Positions 19,763-29,548 of a DNA stretch of 64,000 nt are shown one piece after another. The notes below the pieces were generated by a model. That model made no database searches and was not told where the DNA came from. It worked only from the letters and a program-made list of their open reading frames with translations. The DNA comes from Rhodanobacteraceae bacterium (lineage in GTDB: Bacteria > Pseudomonadota > Gammaproteobacteria > Xanthomonadales > Rhodanobacteraceae): assembly GCA_021325475.1 (NCBI GenBank), contig JAJPHA010000128.1, positions 1 to 64,000 of the forward strand, in the 5' to 3' direction. Position numbers and translations under genes: made by a program. Numbering within the stretch: the stretch's first letter is position 1; every line of letters starts with the position of its first letter.

Positions 19763-21133
19763 ATGAGCCAACCCGTACCGAACCAGCTTGCCGCGATCGC
19801 GGCCCGCCTGCGCGTGATTCCGCGCGAGGCGCACAATATCTCGCGCAAGCACATCTCGCCCGGCGCGCTGCGCGTGTTGTATCGGCTGCACGAGGCCGGT
19901 CATGCCGCGTTCCTGGTCGGCGGCGCGGTGCGCGATCTCCTGCTCGGCGGGCGGCCGAAGGATTTCGACGTCGCCACCGATGCCACACCGGAGCAGGTCA
20001 AGCGCCTGTTCCGCAACTGCCGCCTGATCGGCCGTCGCTTCCGCCTGGCGCACGTCGTGTTCGGCAACGAGATCGTCGAAGTCGCCACATTCCGCGGCGC
20101 CGGCGACGACGGCAGCGGCGACCGCCACGTGGTCGATGGCCGCATCGTCCGCGACAACGTCTGGGGCACGATCGAGGAAGACGCGGTGCGCCGCGACTTC
20201 ACCGTCAACGCGCTGTACTACGACATCGCCGACTTCAGCGTGCGCGACTACGTCGGCGGATTCGCCGATCTCGAGGCGCGCACCCTGCGTCTGATCGGCG
20301 ATCCGGTGCAGCGCTACCGCGAGGATCCGGTACGCATGCTGCGCGCGGTGCGGCTCGCGGCGAAGCTCGATTTCACCATCGCCCCGGAGGCGCGCGCGCC
20401 GTTCGCCGAGCTCGGCGAACTGCTGCTGCACGCGCCGCCGGCGCGGCTGTTCGACGAGACGCTCAAGATGTTCCTGGCCGGCCACGCAGCCAAGAGTTTC
20501 CGCGCGCTGGAGGCGTCCGGCCTGCTCGCCGATGTGTTCCCGCTCACCGCGCGCGCGCTGGCGTTCCGCGGTGGCGACAGCCTGCGCGCGATGATCGAGG
20601 CGGGGCTCGCCGGCACCGACGCGCGCGTCGCCGAGGACAAGCCGGTGACGCCGGCGTTCCTGTTCGCGATCCTGCTGTGGGGCGCGGTGCGCGCCCAGGT
20701 CGAACGCGAGATCGCGCGCGGCGTCGATCCGGTGCTCGCCTGGCAGCGCGTGAGCCATCACGTCATCGCCGAGCAGGCCAAACAGGTCGCCATTCCGCGG
20801 CGCTTCGGCCTGGTGATGCAGGAGATCTGGACCTTGCAGCCGCGCTTCGAACAGCGCACGCGCAAGCGTGTGTTCCGCTTGCTGGCGCATCCGCGGTTCC
20901 GCGCCGCCTACGATTTCCTGCTGCTGCGCGCGGTCGAAGGCGAAGCCGTGGCCGAGCTCGGGCGCTGGTGGACCGAGGCGCAAGCCTTGCCGCACGAGGA
21001 ACTGGCGGCACGGTTGGGTAGCGCGCCGCCCGCAGCGGCGGCCGCGGCCAGCACCGAAGCGCCGCCGCCGACGGGGCGGCGACGTCGGCGTCGGCGCAAG
21101 CCCGCGCCCGCGCCGGCGAACGACACGGCATGA
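19763..21133 (+). CDS. pcnB: Poly(A) polymerase I
   Basis: FLVGGAVRDLLLGGRPKDFDVATDATPEQVKRLFRNCRLIGRRFRLAHV; basic C-terminal tail. Confidence 0.97.
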   Translation: MSQPVPNQLAAIAARLRVIPREAHNISRKHISPGALRVLYRLHEAGHAAFLVGGAVRDLLLGGRPKDFDVATDATPEQVKRLFRNCRLIGRRFRLAHVVFGNEIVEVATFRGAGDDGSGDRHVVDGRIVRDNVWGTIEEDAVRRDFTVNALYYDIADFSVRDYVGGFADLEARTLRLIGDPVQRYREDPVRMLRAVRLAAKLDFTIAPEARAPFAELGELLLHAPPARLFDETLKMFLAGHAAKSFRALEASGLLADVFPLTARALAFRGGDSLRAMIEAGLAGTDARVAEDKPVTPAFLFAILLWGAVRAQVEREIARGVDPVLAWQRVSHHVIAEQAKQVAIPRRFGLVMQEIWTLQPRFEQRTRKRVFRLLAHPRFRAAYDFLLLRAVEGEAVAELGRWWTEAQALPHEELAARLGSAPPAAAAAASTEAPPPTGRRRRRRRKPAPAPANDTA

Positions 21134-21639
21134 CGCGGACCGCGGCCTACATCGGTCTCGGCAGCAATCTGGCCGACCCGCGCGCGCAGATCGAACGCGC
21201 CCTGCACGCGCTCGCCACCCTCGCCGACACCCGCCTCGTGCGCGTCTCGCGCCTGTATCGCAGTGCTCCGTGGGGGCTCGCCGCGCAGCCGGATTTTGTC
21301 AACGCGGCGGCGGCGCTCGAGACCAATCTCTCGCCGCACGCGCTGCTCGCGGCGCTGTTGGCGATCGAGCGCGCCGCGGGCCGCGAACGCGGCGGCGTCC
21401 GCTACGGGCCGCGGGTGATCGATCTCGATCTCCTGGTCCACGGCGAGTGGCTGCTCGACGAACCCGGTCTGCACCTGCCGCATCCGCGACTGCACGAGCG
21501 CGCCTTCGTGCTCGTGCCGCTGGTCGAGATCGCGCCGGACCTGATCGTGCCGGGTCGCGGGCCGGCACGTGCGTTGCTCGCGGCGGTCGATGCCAGCACC
21601 TGCCGGGTGCTTGAGTCGGCGCCCGCGGCAACGGAATAA
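21130..21639 (+). CDS. folK: 2-amino-4-hydroxy-6-hydroxymethyldihydropteridine diphosphokinase
   Basis: [42 protein letters not shown]. Confidence 0.97.
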   Translation: MTRTAAYIGLGSNLADPRAQIERALHALATLADTRLVRVSRLYRSAPWGLAAQPDFVNAAAALETNLSPHALLAALLAIERAAGRERGGVRYGPRVIDLDLLVHGEWLLDEPGLHLPHPRLHERAFVLVPLVEIAPDLIVPGRGPARALLAAVDASTCRVLESAPAATE

Positions 21640-21664
21640 TGCGCCGTCCCACGGGAGACCCTAC

Positions 21665-22489
21665 ATGTCCGCCCACGCCAGACCCGCCGGTGCGCGCGCG
21701 CCGGTGACCGTGCCGCGCCTGCACGAGATGAAGGCCGCCGGCGAGAAGATCGTCGCGCTTACCGCCTATGACGCGAGCTTCGCCGCGCTGTGCGACGCCG
21801 CCGGTGTCGATGTCGTGCTGGTGGGCGACTCGCTCGGCATGGTCGTGCAGGGACACGCGAGTACGCTGCCGGTGACGGTCGACGACATGGTCTACCACAC
21901 CGCCGCCGTGGCGCGCGGCGTGCGTACCGCGCTGCTGGTGGCGGACCTGCCGTTCCTGAGTTTCCGCGACGCCGACACCGCGCTGCGTTCCTCGGCGCGG
22001 CTGCTCGCCGAAGGCGGCGCGGCAATGGTCAAGCTCGAAGGCGCCGACTACGTGCTCGAGGCGATCGCCGCGCTCGCGCGCCGGTCGATTCCGGTGTGCG
22101 CGCATCTCGGGCTGACGCCGCAATCCGTGCACAAGCTCGGCGGCTACCGCGTGCAGGGCAAGACGAAACCGGCTGCCGAACGCCTGCTGGCCGATGCGCG
22201 CGCGGTGCAGGACGCGGGCGCGGACCTGCTGGTGCTCGAGTGCGTGCCGGCGGCGCTCGCCGGGCGCATCCGTTCGGAGCTCGCGATTCCGACCATCGGC
22301 ATCGGCGCCGGCGCGGATTGCGACGGCCAGGTGCTGGTGCTCTACGACATGCTCGGCATCACCTCCGGCAAGCGTCCGAAATTCAGCAAGGACTTTCTCG
22401 CCGGCCGCGGCTCCGTGCTCGAGGCGATCCGCGCCTACGCCGAGGCGGTGCGCGGCGGCGCGTTTCCCGCCGCCGAGCACGCGTTCTGA
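21665..22489 (+). CDS. panB: 3-methyl-2-oxobutanoate hydroxymethyltransferase
   Basis: [33 protein letters not shown]. Confidence 0.98.
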   Translation: MSAHARPAGARAPVTVPRLHEMKAAGEKIVALTAYDASFAALCDAAGVDVVLVGDSLGMVVQGHASTLPVTVDDMVYHTAAVARGVRTALLVADLPFLSFRDADTALRSSARLLAEGGAAMVKLEGADYVLEAIAALARRSIPVCAHLGLTPQSVHKLGGYRVQGKTKPAAERLLADARAVQDAGADLLVLECVPAALAGRIRSELAIPTIGIGAGADCDGQVLVLYDMLGITSGKRPKFSKDFLAGRGSVLEAIRAYAEAVRGGAFPAAEHAF

Positions 22490-22490
22490 C

Positions 22491-23348
22491 ATGGAAACCG
22501 TGACCCGTGCCGAGGCGTTGCGCGCGCGGATCGCCGCCTGGCGCCGTGCCGGTGCGCGCATCGGCTTCGTGCCGACCATGGGCAATCTGCACGCCGGACA
22601 TTACTCCCTGATCGCGATCGCCCGCGCGCGCGCCGAGCGCGTCGTCGCCAGCGTGTTCGTCAATCCGACCCAGTTCGGTCCGCGCGAGGATTTCGCCAGC
22701 TACCCGCGCACGCTGGCGGAGGATCAGGCCGGCTTGGCGGCGAGCGGCTGCGATCTCCTGTTCGCGCCGGAGGTCGAGGAGATGTACCCGTTCGGCACGA
22801 GCGGCGGCGTCCGCGTCGAGGTGCCGGGGCTGGGCGACGTGCTCGACGGCGCCGCGCGTCCGGGGCACTTCGCCGGCGTGGCGACGGTGGTGACCAAGCT
22901 GCTCAATCTGGTCCAGCCGGAACTCGCCGTGTTCGGCCAGAAGGATTATCAGCAACTGCTGGTGATTCGCCGATTGGTGGCGGATCTCCGTTTGCCGGTC
23001 GAGATCGTCGGCGCGCCCACCGTGCGCGAGGCCAACGGTCTGGCGATGAGTTCGCGCAATCAATATCTCAGCGCCGAGGAGCGCGAACGTGCCGGCGTGA
23101 TCCATCGCACGCTGCGCGCGATGCGCGAGGCCGTGCTCGCAGGGCGAACCGTGGATACCGTGGAGCAGGAGGCCATGCGCGCGCTCGCCGCGGCCGGGCT
23201 CGTGCCGGACTATGCGGTCGTGCGCCGCGCCGCGGACCTAACAGCGCCGGATCCCGGTGTGCGCACGGGGTTGATCGCCCTCATCGCCGCCAGACTCGGT
23301 CGCGCGCGACTGATCGACAATCTGCTCATCGACGACGCAGACCAGTAG
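22491..23348 (+). CDS. panC: Pantothenate synthetase
   Basis: GFVPTMGNLHAGHYSLI; SVFVNPTQFGPREDF; FGQKDYQQL. Confidence 0.98.
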   Translation: METVTRAEALRARIAAWRRAGARIGFVPTMGNLHAGHYSLIAIARARAERVVASVFVNPTQFGPREDFASYPRTLAEDQAGLAASGCDLLFAPEVEEMYPFGTSGGVRVEVPGLGDVLDGAARPGHFAGVATVVTKLLNLVQPELAVFGQKDYQQLLVIRRLVADLRLPVEIVGAPTVREANGLAMSSRNQYLSAEERERAGVIHRTLRAMREAVLAGRTVDTVEQEAMRALAAAGLVPDYAVVRRAADLTAPDPGVRTGLIALIAARLGRARLIDNLLIDDADQ

Positions 23349-23389
23349 CGAAACCGCCGCATTTGTGGTAATCTGGCCACCGCTTCGGG

Positions 23390-23492
23390 ATTTTTGCAAC
23401 AAGTGTTCGTTGCCCCGGGGTAGCAGGGCGCATTGTTTGGTAATCGTCACTCCGAATTTCCACCCTCGCCGGTCTTGGCGAGGGTTTTTTTT
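23390..23492 (+). ncRNA. Candidate intergenic small RNA or leader attenuator ending at the 23492 terminator
   Basis: Hairpin GCAAC-aagtgttc-GTTGC then strong terminator; about 115 nt panC stop to terminator, no ORF; 5' end not determined. Confidence 0.35.
23463..23492 (+). terminator. Rho-independent terminator between panC and panD
   Basis: CCCTCGCC-ggtctt-GGCGAGGG followed by TTTTTTTT. Confidence 0.9.
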
Positions 23493-23557
23493 GCCCGGTA
23501 AATCACGAGATTGAGCTCTGATTTTCAAGTAATTCCTAGATCCCCGCCGAAACGCTC

Positions 23558-23587
23558 TTGCTGATGATGTCCGGAACAGGGGATAAT
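23558..23587 (+). promoter_or_regulatory. Putative sigma70 promoter for panD
   Basis: TTGCTG (23558-23563), 18-bp spacer, GATAAT (23582-23587). Confidence 0.6.
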
Positions 23588-23662
23588 TTTTGCATCGCCG
23601 CAATACTTGGCGGCCGGATTGTTGCAAAGACACAACATCGCCCGTTCCGGAACGAGGTCGTC

Positions 23663-24043
23663 ATGCAGCTCAACATGCTCAAAGCCAAGATCCATCGCGT
23701 CCGCGTGACCCACGCCGAGCTGCACTATGAAGGTTCCTGCGCCATCGACGGCCGATTGCTCGATGCCTCCGGAATCCGCGAGTACGAACAGATCCACATC
23801 TACAACGTCAACAACGGCCAGCGTTTCATCACCTACGCGATTCGCGCCGACGAAGGTTCCGGCATCATCTCGGTCAACGGCGCGGCGGCCCATCGCGCCG
23901 CGCCGGGCGATATCGTCATCATCTGCGCCTATGCGCAATTGAGCGAAGCCGAGGCCGCGCAGTTCAAGCCGACCCTGGTCTATGTGGACCAGGAAAACCG
24001 GCTCACCCACACCAAGCATTCGATCCCGAAGCAGGCGGCGTAA
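23663..24043 (+). CDS. panD: Aspartate 1-decarboxylase
   Basis: [22 protein letters not shown] (Gly-Ser cleavage site), [16 protein letters not shown]. Confidence 0.98.
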   Translation: MQLNMLKAKIHRVRVTHAELHYEGSCAIDGRLLDASGIREYEQIHIYNVNNGQRFITYAIRADEGSGIISVNGAAAHRAAPGDIVIICAYAQLSEAEAAQFKPTLVYVDQENRLTHTKHSIPKQAA

Positions 24044-24062
24044 GGCACACGCCGCGGGATAC

Positions 24063-25133
24063 TCACGCCGCGGCCGTGTCCCGGCCGAGCTGACGATCCA
24101 GCGCCCAGCGCACATGTTCGCGCACCAGCGCGGACGGATGGTGCTCGCGCGTGCGCAGGGCTGCGACGATCGCCGCGTCGCGCGGCGCGTTGCCGAGCGC
24201 GACGGCGACATTGCGCAGCCACTGCTCGTGACCGATGCGGCGGATCGCGGAACCGGCCGTGCGGGCGAGAAACTCCGCCTCGTCCCAGGCGAACAGGCGC
24301 ACCAGACTCGCGCCGTCGAGACCATGGCGCACGGCGAAATCCGGTTCCACGCTCTTGCGTGCGAACTTGTTCCACGGGCACACCAGTTGGCAGTCGTCGC
24401 AGCCGTAGATGCGGTTGCCGATCAACGGGCGCAGCTCGAGCGGGATGCTGCCGCGCAGCTCGATGGTGAGATAGGCGATGCAACGGCGCGCGTCGAGCTG
24501 ATACGGCGCGATGATCGCCTGCGTCGGACAGACCGCAAGGCAGCGCGTGCAGGTGCCGCAATGCGCGGATGCCGGCGCGTCGCAGGGCAGCGGCAGATCG
24601 GTGTAGAGCTCGCCGAGGAAGAACCACGATCCGGCCTGGGCGTTGATCAGGTTCGTGTGCTTGCCGATCCAGCCGAGTCCGGCGTTGCGCGCCAGCGCCT
24701 TCTCCAGCACCGGTGCCGAATCGACGAAGGCGCGATAGCCGAACGGCCCGACCCGGGTGGCGATGCGGTCGGCGAGCCGCTGCAAGCGCGTGCGCAGCAG
24801 CTTGTGGTAGTCGCGGCCGAGCGCATACCGCGAAACGTAGCCGAGGTCCGGATCGCCGAGCACCTCCCAGGCGTCGCGCGCGTCCGGCGGATCGTAATCC
24901 ATCCGCACCGAGATCACGCGCAGCGTGCCCGCGTGCAGCTCGGCGGGACGGCTGCGCCGGGTGCCATGGCGCGCCATGTAGTCCATCTCGCCGTGGCGAC
25001 CCGCGGCGAGCCAGTCGAGCAGATGCGCCTCGTCGGCGGAGAGCTCGGTGGCGGTGATGCCGACCTGCTGGAAACCGAGCTCGACGCCCCAGCGCTTGAT
25101 GTCGTGCGCGAGCTGCGCGTAGTCGTGACTCAC
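24063..25133 (-). CDS. queG: Epoxyqueuosine reductase
   Basis: CGTCTRCLAVCPTQAI and CDDCQLVCPWNKFA Fe-S motifs, FVDSAPVLEK. Confidence 0.97.
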   Translation of the reverse strand: MSHDYAQLAHDIKRWGVELGFQQVGITATELSADEAHLLDWLAAGRHGEMDYMARHGTRRSRPAELHAGTLRVISVRMDYDPPDARDAWEVLGDPDLGYVSRYALGRDYHKLLRTRLQRLADRIATRVGPFGYRAFVDSAPVLEKALARNAGLGWIGKHTNLINAQAGSWFFLGELYTDLPLPCDAPASAHCGTCTRCLAVCPTQAIIAPYQLDARRCIAYLTIELRGSIPLELRPLIGNRIYGCDDCQLVCPWNKFARKSVEPDFAVRHGLDGASLVRLFAWDEAEFLARTAGSAIRRIGHEQWLRNVAVALGNAPRDAAIVAALRTREHHPSALVREHVRWALDRQLGRDTAAA

Positions 25134-25235
25134 GTCGGAACTATAGCAGTACGCGCCGCACCGAGGTCGCCGCGGACGCGCGGTGTCGATCGCGCCGCCG
25201 AGTCAGTGTGTCGAAGCGCACTATAATCGCCGCGC

Positions 25236-26726
25236 ATGACGGTCCGACTCTACACCGCCGCCGAGGTGCGCGCGCTCGATCGCGCCGCGATCGAGGTGCT
25301 CGGCATCGCCGGTTACGTGCTGATGCAGCGCGCCGCCGCGGCGGCGTGGCGAACTTTGCGCGCGCGCTGGCCGCAGGCGCGGCGCGTCGTCGTGTGCTGC
25401 GGTCCCGGCAACAACGGCGGCGATGGGTATCTCTTGGCCACCATCGCCCGCGAGGCGGGGTTGGACGCGCACGTGATCGGGCTGGGCGCGCCGGCGGACG
25501 GCTCCGATGCGGCGCGCGCACGCGCCGACTGGCTCGCGCACGGCGGTCGCATCGGCGCGGCGCAGGACCCGTTGCCGGACGCCGATGTCCATGTGGACGC
25601 CTTGTTCGGCACCGGGCTCGCGCGACCGATCGAGGGTGCGGCGCGCCAGCTCATCGAGCGGCTGCGGGAATCGGCGACCCGCGTGCTCGCGCTCGACGTG
25701 CCTTCGGGGATCGACGCCGACACCGGCAACGTGCTCGGCGTGGCGGTACCGGCGACGGCGACCATCAGCTTCGTCGCCCACAAGTGCGGCCTGTTCACCG
25801 GGCCGGCGCTCGAACATCGCGGCGATCTCGTGCTCGACACGCTGGCGTTGCCCGAGGAACTGTACGCCCGCGTGCCTTCGACGATCCGGCTGCTCGACAT
25901 GCGCCGGATGGCGGCGTGGTTGCCGCCGCGCGCGCGCCATGCGCACAAGGGCCAGTTCGGTCATGTGCTGGCCGTGGGCGGCGATCACGGCATGGGCGGT
26001 GCGATCCGGCTCGCCGGCGAAGCGGCGCTGCGCGTGGGCGCGGGGCTGGTCAGCCTCGCCACCCGTGCCGAGCATGTCGCCGCGATCAACGCCGGTCGGC
26101 CGGAGCTGATGGTGCACGGCGTACAAGATGCCGCCGGCATCACCGCCTTGCTGGCGCGCGCGACGGTGGTGGCGCTCGGACCGGGGCTCGGCCAGAGCGC
26201 CTGGAGCCGCGGCGTGTGGCAGGCCGCGCTCGCCGCCGGCAAACCCACCGTGCTGGACGCGGACGGTCTCAATCTGCTCGCGCAGAAACCGGTCGCCCTG
26301 CCGGCCGCATGCGTGCTCACGCCGCATCCCGGCGAAGCCGCGCGTCTGCTCGGTTGCCGGCCGGACGACGTCGAGCGCGATCGCTTCGCCGCCGCGCGCG
26401 AGCTGGCGCGTCATCACCGTGCCGTGGTCGTGCTCAAGGGCGCCGGAACGATCATCGCGCATCCGGACGGCGAGATCGCGGTGTGCCCGTGGGGCAATCC
26501 CGGCATGGCCAGCGGCGGCATGGGCGACGTGCTCACCGGCGTGATCGCCGGATTGCTGGCACAGGGTTTGCCGCCGTCGCGCGCCGCGCGGCTCGGCGTG
26601 GGTCTGCACGCCCAGGCCGGCGACGCCGCGGCGCAAGGCGGCGAGGCGGGCCTGATCGCGAGCGATCTGTTCCCGCACCTGCGCGCGCTGCGCAATGCGG
26701 GCCTGCGGGAGTACCAGACGCCATGA
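25236..26726 (+). CDS. nnr: Bifunctional NAD(P)H-hydrate epimerase / ADP-dependent dehydratase
   Basis: CGPGNNGGDGYLLA; LTPHPGEAARLLG; WGNPGMASGGMGDVLTG. Confidence 0.96.
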   Translation: MTVRLYTAAEVRALDRAAIEVLGIAGYVLMQRAAAAAWRTLRARWPQARRVVVCCGPGNNGGDGYLLATIAREAGLDAHVIGLGAPADGSDAARARADWLAHGGRIGAAQDPLPDADVHVDALFGTGLARPIEGAARQLIERLRESATRVLALDVPSGIDADTGNVLGVAVPATATISFVAHKCGLFTGPALEHRGDLVLDTLALPEELYARVPSTIRLLDMRRMAAWLPPRARHAHKGQFGHVLAVGGDHGMGGAIRLAGEAALRVGAGLVSLATRAEHVAAINAGRPELMVHGVQDAAGITALLARATVVALGPGLGQSAWSRGVWQAALAAGKPTVLDADGLNLLAQKPVALPAACVLTPHPGEAARLLGCRPDDVERDRFAAARELARHHRAVVVLKGAGTIIAHPDGEIAVCPWGNPGMASGGMGDVLTGVIAGLLAQGLPPSRAARLGVGLHAQAGDAAAQGGEAGLIASDLFPHLRALRNAGLREYQTP

Positions 26727-27208
26727 TCTCGTATTCCGGTCTCGACGAGGCGGGTCTGACCCGACTGGCCGGCCGCCTCGCCGGCGCGGTCGCGAGCGGC
26801 GGTGTCATCCATCTCGCCGGACCGCTCGGTTCGGGCAAGACCACGTTCGCGCGCGCGTTGCTCGGCGCGCTCGGCGTGCGCACGCGGATCAAGAGCCCGA
26901 CCTACAGCCTGATCGAATCCTACGATCTCGGCGCGCTCGGCGCGCTGCACCTCGATCTGTACCGCATCGCCGCGGCGGAGGAAGTCGAATGGCTCGGCCT
27001 GCGCGATTACGCCGGCGGCCGCTGGCTGTGGTTGATCGAGTGGCCGGAACGCGCGCCGGAGGCGATCCCGGCGCCCGATCTCATCGTGCGCCTGGCGCAT
27101 GCGGGCGATGCGCGCGACGTCGCTCTGGTGGCGACGACCGCGCTCGGACGCCAGTGGTTGGAACAGAGTGGGTTCATCGAAACTCGGCAAGCCGGGACAG
27201 TAAGTTAG
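26723..27208 (+). CDS. tsaE: tRNA threonylcarbamoyladenosine biosynthesis ATPase TsaE
   Basis: LAGPLGSGKTTFARALL; KSPTYSLIESYD; ATGA overlap with upstream gene. Confidence 0.96.
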   Translation: MISYSGLDEAGLTRLAGRLAGAVASGGVIHLAGPLGSGKTTFARALLGALGVRTRIKSPTYSLIESYDLGALGALHLDLYRIAAAEEVEWLGLRDYAGGRWLWLIEWPERAPEAIPAPDLIVRLAHAGDARDVALVATTALGRQWLEQSGFIETRQAGTVS

Positions 27209-27220
27209 GCCGGGTTTCTT

Positions 27221-27291
27221 GAAACGCGCGTAGTAGTTTCGCTTAAATTTGCGATTTGTATAGAAAAATACTTGAAATCGCCGCGCGTTTC
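27221..27291. promoter_or_regulatory. Nested inverted repeats upstream of amiC
   Basis: Outer arms GAAACGCGCG (27221-27230) / CGCGCGTTTC (27282-27291); inner GCGATTTGTAT (27251-27261) with ATAC (27268-27271) and AAATCGC (27275-27281). Confidence 0.6.
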
Positions 27292-27308
27292 GCGCTAAAT
27301 ACGCGGCC

Positions 27309-28577
27309 ATGAGGGGCGGGTTTCGCGAGCGCATGATGATTTGGGGCGGCGGCGCGCTGCTGCTGGCGCTCGGCTTGGTCGCGCGCGCCGCCGAAGTTCG
27401 CGCGATGCGCATCGATCCGACGCCGGACTTCACCCGCGTCACCTTCGAGCTCAGCGGCCCGCTCGACTACAAGCTGTTCGCCATCGCCAACCCGGACCGG
27501 ATCGTGCTCGATTTGCACGCCGCGCGCTTCGCCGCCGGCTTCGCCGCGCCGGCGGGCGACGGGCTGCTGAAGGGCGTGCGCACGGGGCAGCGCGATCCCG
27601 GCGACCTGCGCGTGGTGTTCGACCTCGACCACGGCGTGCGGCCGCAGAGCTTCCTGTTGCCGCCGAACGAGGACGGCGGCTACCGGCTGGTTGTGGATTT
27701 GTATAAAAAGGAAAAATCCCGCATCGCCGCGGTCAAGAACGCGCGCGCGCTGGAGGCGAAGCCGCGCGACGTGGTCGTCGCCATCGACGCCGGCCACGGC
27801 GGTGTCGATCCCGGCGCGATCGGCGCCGGCGGCGCGCGCGAGAAGAACATCACCCTGGCGGTGGCGCGCGATCTCAAGCGCCTGATCGACCGGCAGCCGG
27901 GCATGAGCGCGGTGCTCACCCGTGACGGCGACTATTTCCTGCCGTTGAAGGAGCGCTACCAGAAGGCGCGTGCGGCCAAGGCGGACCTGTTCATCTCGAT
28001 CCACGCCGACGCCTACACCAGCGGCGACGCCAGCGGCTCCTCGGTGTGGATGCTGTCGCCGCGCGGCGCCAGCAGCGAAGCGGCACGCTGGCTCGCCGAG
28101 CGCGAGAATCGCGCCGATCTGGTCGGCGGCGTCTCGCTCGAGAACAAGGATGATACGCTCGCCGCGGTGCTGCTGGACCTGTCGCAGAGCGCCACGCTCG
28201 AGGCGAGTGGCGCGGTCGCCGAGCAGGTGCTGCGTGCGCTCGCCCGAATCGGCCCGACCCATCGCGGCTACGTCGAGAAGGCGAACTTCGTCGTGTTGCG
28301 TTCGCCCGACGTGCCGTCGATCCTGGTCGAGACCGCGTTCATCACCAACCCGGCCGAGGAGCGGCGCCTGACCAACGCGCAGCAGCAGGAGAAGCTCGCC
28401 GCGGCGATCCTCGACGGCGTGCGCGAGTACTTCCGGGCGGCGCCGCCGCCGGGAAGCTGGTTCGCGGCGAATGCGCGCAAGGACAAGCTGCGCGTGGCGG
28501 CGACGCGCGCGGCCGCCGACGATTCGGCGGACGCCACGCTCGATCAACACGCCGTGGCGCGCGCGCCGAGCTCGTGA
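27309..28577 (+). CDS. amiC: N-acetylmuramoyl-L-alanine amidase (AMIN + Amidase_3)
   Basis: VVAIDAGHGGVDPGAIG; FISIHADAYTSGDASGSSVW; SILVETAFITNPAEE. Confidence 0.95.
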   Translation: MRGGFRERMMIWGGGALLLALGLVARAAEVRAMRIDPTPDFTRVTFELSGPLDYKLFAIANPDRIVLDLHAARFAAGFAAPAGDGLLKGVRTGQRDPGDLRVVFDLDHGVRPQSFLLPPNEDGGYRLVVDLYKKEKSRIAAVKNARALEAKPRDVVVAIDAGHGGVDPGAIGAGGAREKNITLAVARDLKRLIDRQPGMSAVLTRDGDYFLPLKERYQKARAAKADLFISIHADAYTSGDASGSSVWMLSPRGASSEAARWLAERENRADLVGGVSLENKDDTLAAVLLDLSQSATLEASGAVAEQVLRALARIGPTHRGYVEKANFVVLRSPDVPSILVETAFITNPAEERRLTNAQQQEKLAAAILDGVREYFRAAPPPGSWFAANARKDKLRVAATRAAADDSADATLDQHAVARAPSS

Positions 28578-28605
28578 CGCGCGTACACCGCGCGGCGAAT
28601 CCGCG

Positions 28606-29124
28606 TCAGCGGAATCGGTCCGGCACCGGATGCACGTGGCCGCAGGCCTGGCACGTGCGCGCCGCGACGGAACGGTAGAAGCGCTCGAACACTGCGGGGA
28701 AATCGGTCTCGATGTTCCGCAGCACGAAGAATTCCTCGTACAGCTTGTGGTTGCAGCGTTCGCAGAACCACAGCAGACCGTCCTGCTCGTGCGGCAGGCG
28801 CTTGCGCTCGATGACCAGGCCGATCGAGCCGGCCATGCGCTGCGGCGAGTGCGGCACGCGCGGCGGCAGATAGAAGATCTCGCCGGCGCGGATCGGCACG
28901 TCGCGCGCGCGGCCGTCCTCCTGGATCCTGAGCACCATCTCGCCTTCGAGCTGGTAGAAGAATTCCGGACCCTCGTCCCAGTGGTAGTCGCTGCGCTGGT
29001 TCGGGCCGCCGACCACCATGACGATGAAGTCGCCGTCGACGATGCACTTGTTGCCGACCGGCGGCTGGAGCAGGTGCCGGTGCTGGTCGATCCATTTGCG
29101 GAAATCGATCGGCGGGGCGAGCAT
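28606..29124 (-). CDS. nbaC: 3-hydroxyanthranilate 3,4-dioxygenase
   Basis: [63 protein letters not shown]-terminal rubredoxin-like cysteines. Confidence 0.96.
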   Translation of the reverse strand: MLAPPIDFRKWIDQHRHLLQPPVGNKCIVDGDFIVMVVGGPNQRSDYHWDEGPEFFYQLEGEMVLRIQEDGRARDVPIRAGEIFYLPPRVPHSPQRMAGSIGLVIERKRLPHEQDGLLWFCERCNHKLYEEFFVLRNIETDFPAVFERFYRSVAARTCQACGHVHPVPDRFR

Positions 29125-29125
29125 G

Positions 29126-29548
29126 TCAGCGATTCTCCGGCAGTGCGGCGATGCACTTCAACTCGATCGCGATCGGCGTCGGCAGCATGGCGATGCCGAG
29201 CGTGGTGCGGCACGGCTGTGCGGTCGTGAAGAATTCGGCGTAGACCCGATTGTAGATTGGGAAGTCGCGCGTGAGGTCGGTGAGGAACACGGTGACGTCG
29301 ACCAGATCCTCGAAGCGCGCACCGCAGGCCTCGAGCACCAGCCGCACGTTGGCGAACACGGCGCGGCACTGGGCCTCGATGTAGCCGATCAGACGGCCGT
29401 CGGCGTCGTAGACGTTGCCGGGGATGGCGTTGGTGGCCGGATCGCGCGGCCCGATGCCGGACAGGAACAGGAGCTGGCCGACGCGGCGCGCGTGCGGATA
29501 GGCGCCGACCGGCGCGGGAGCGGCGTGGGCGATGACGATGTCACTCAT
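29126..29548 (-). CDS. RidA family protein, probable 2-aminomuconate deaminase
   Basis: RidA fold pattern with kynurenine-pathway neighbours. Confidence 0.85.
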   Translation of the reverse strand: MSDIVIAHAAPAPVGAYPHARRVGQLLFLSGIGPRDPATNAIPGNVYDADGRLIGYIEAQCRAVFANVRLVLEACGARFEDLVDVTVFLTDLTRDFPIYNRVYAEFFTTAQPCRTTLGIAMLPTPIAIELKCIAALPENR

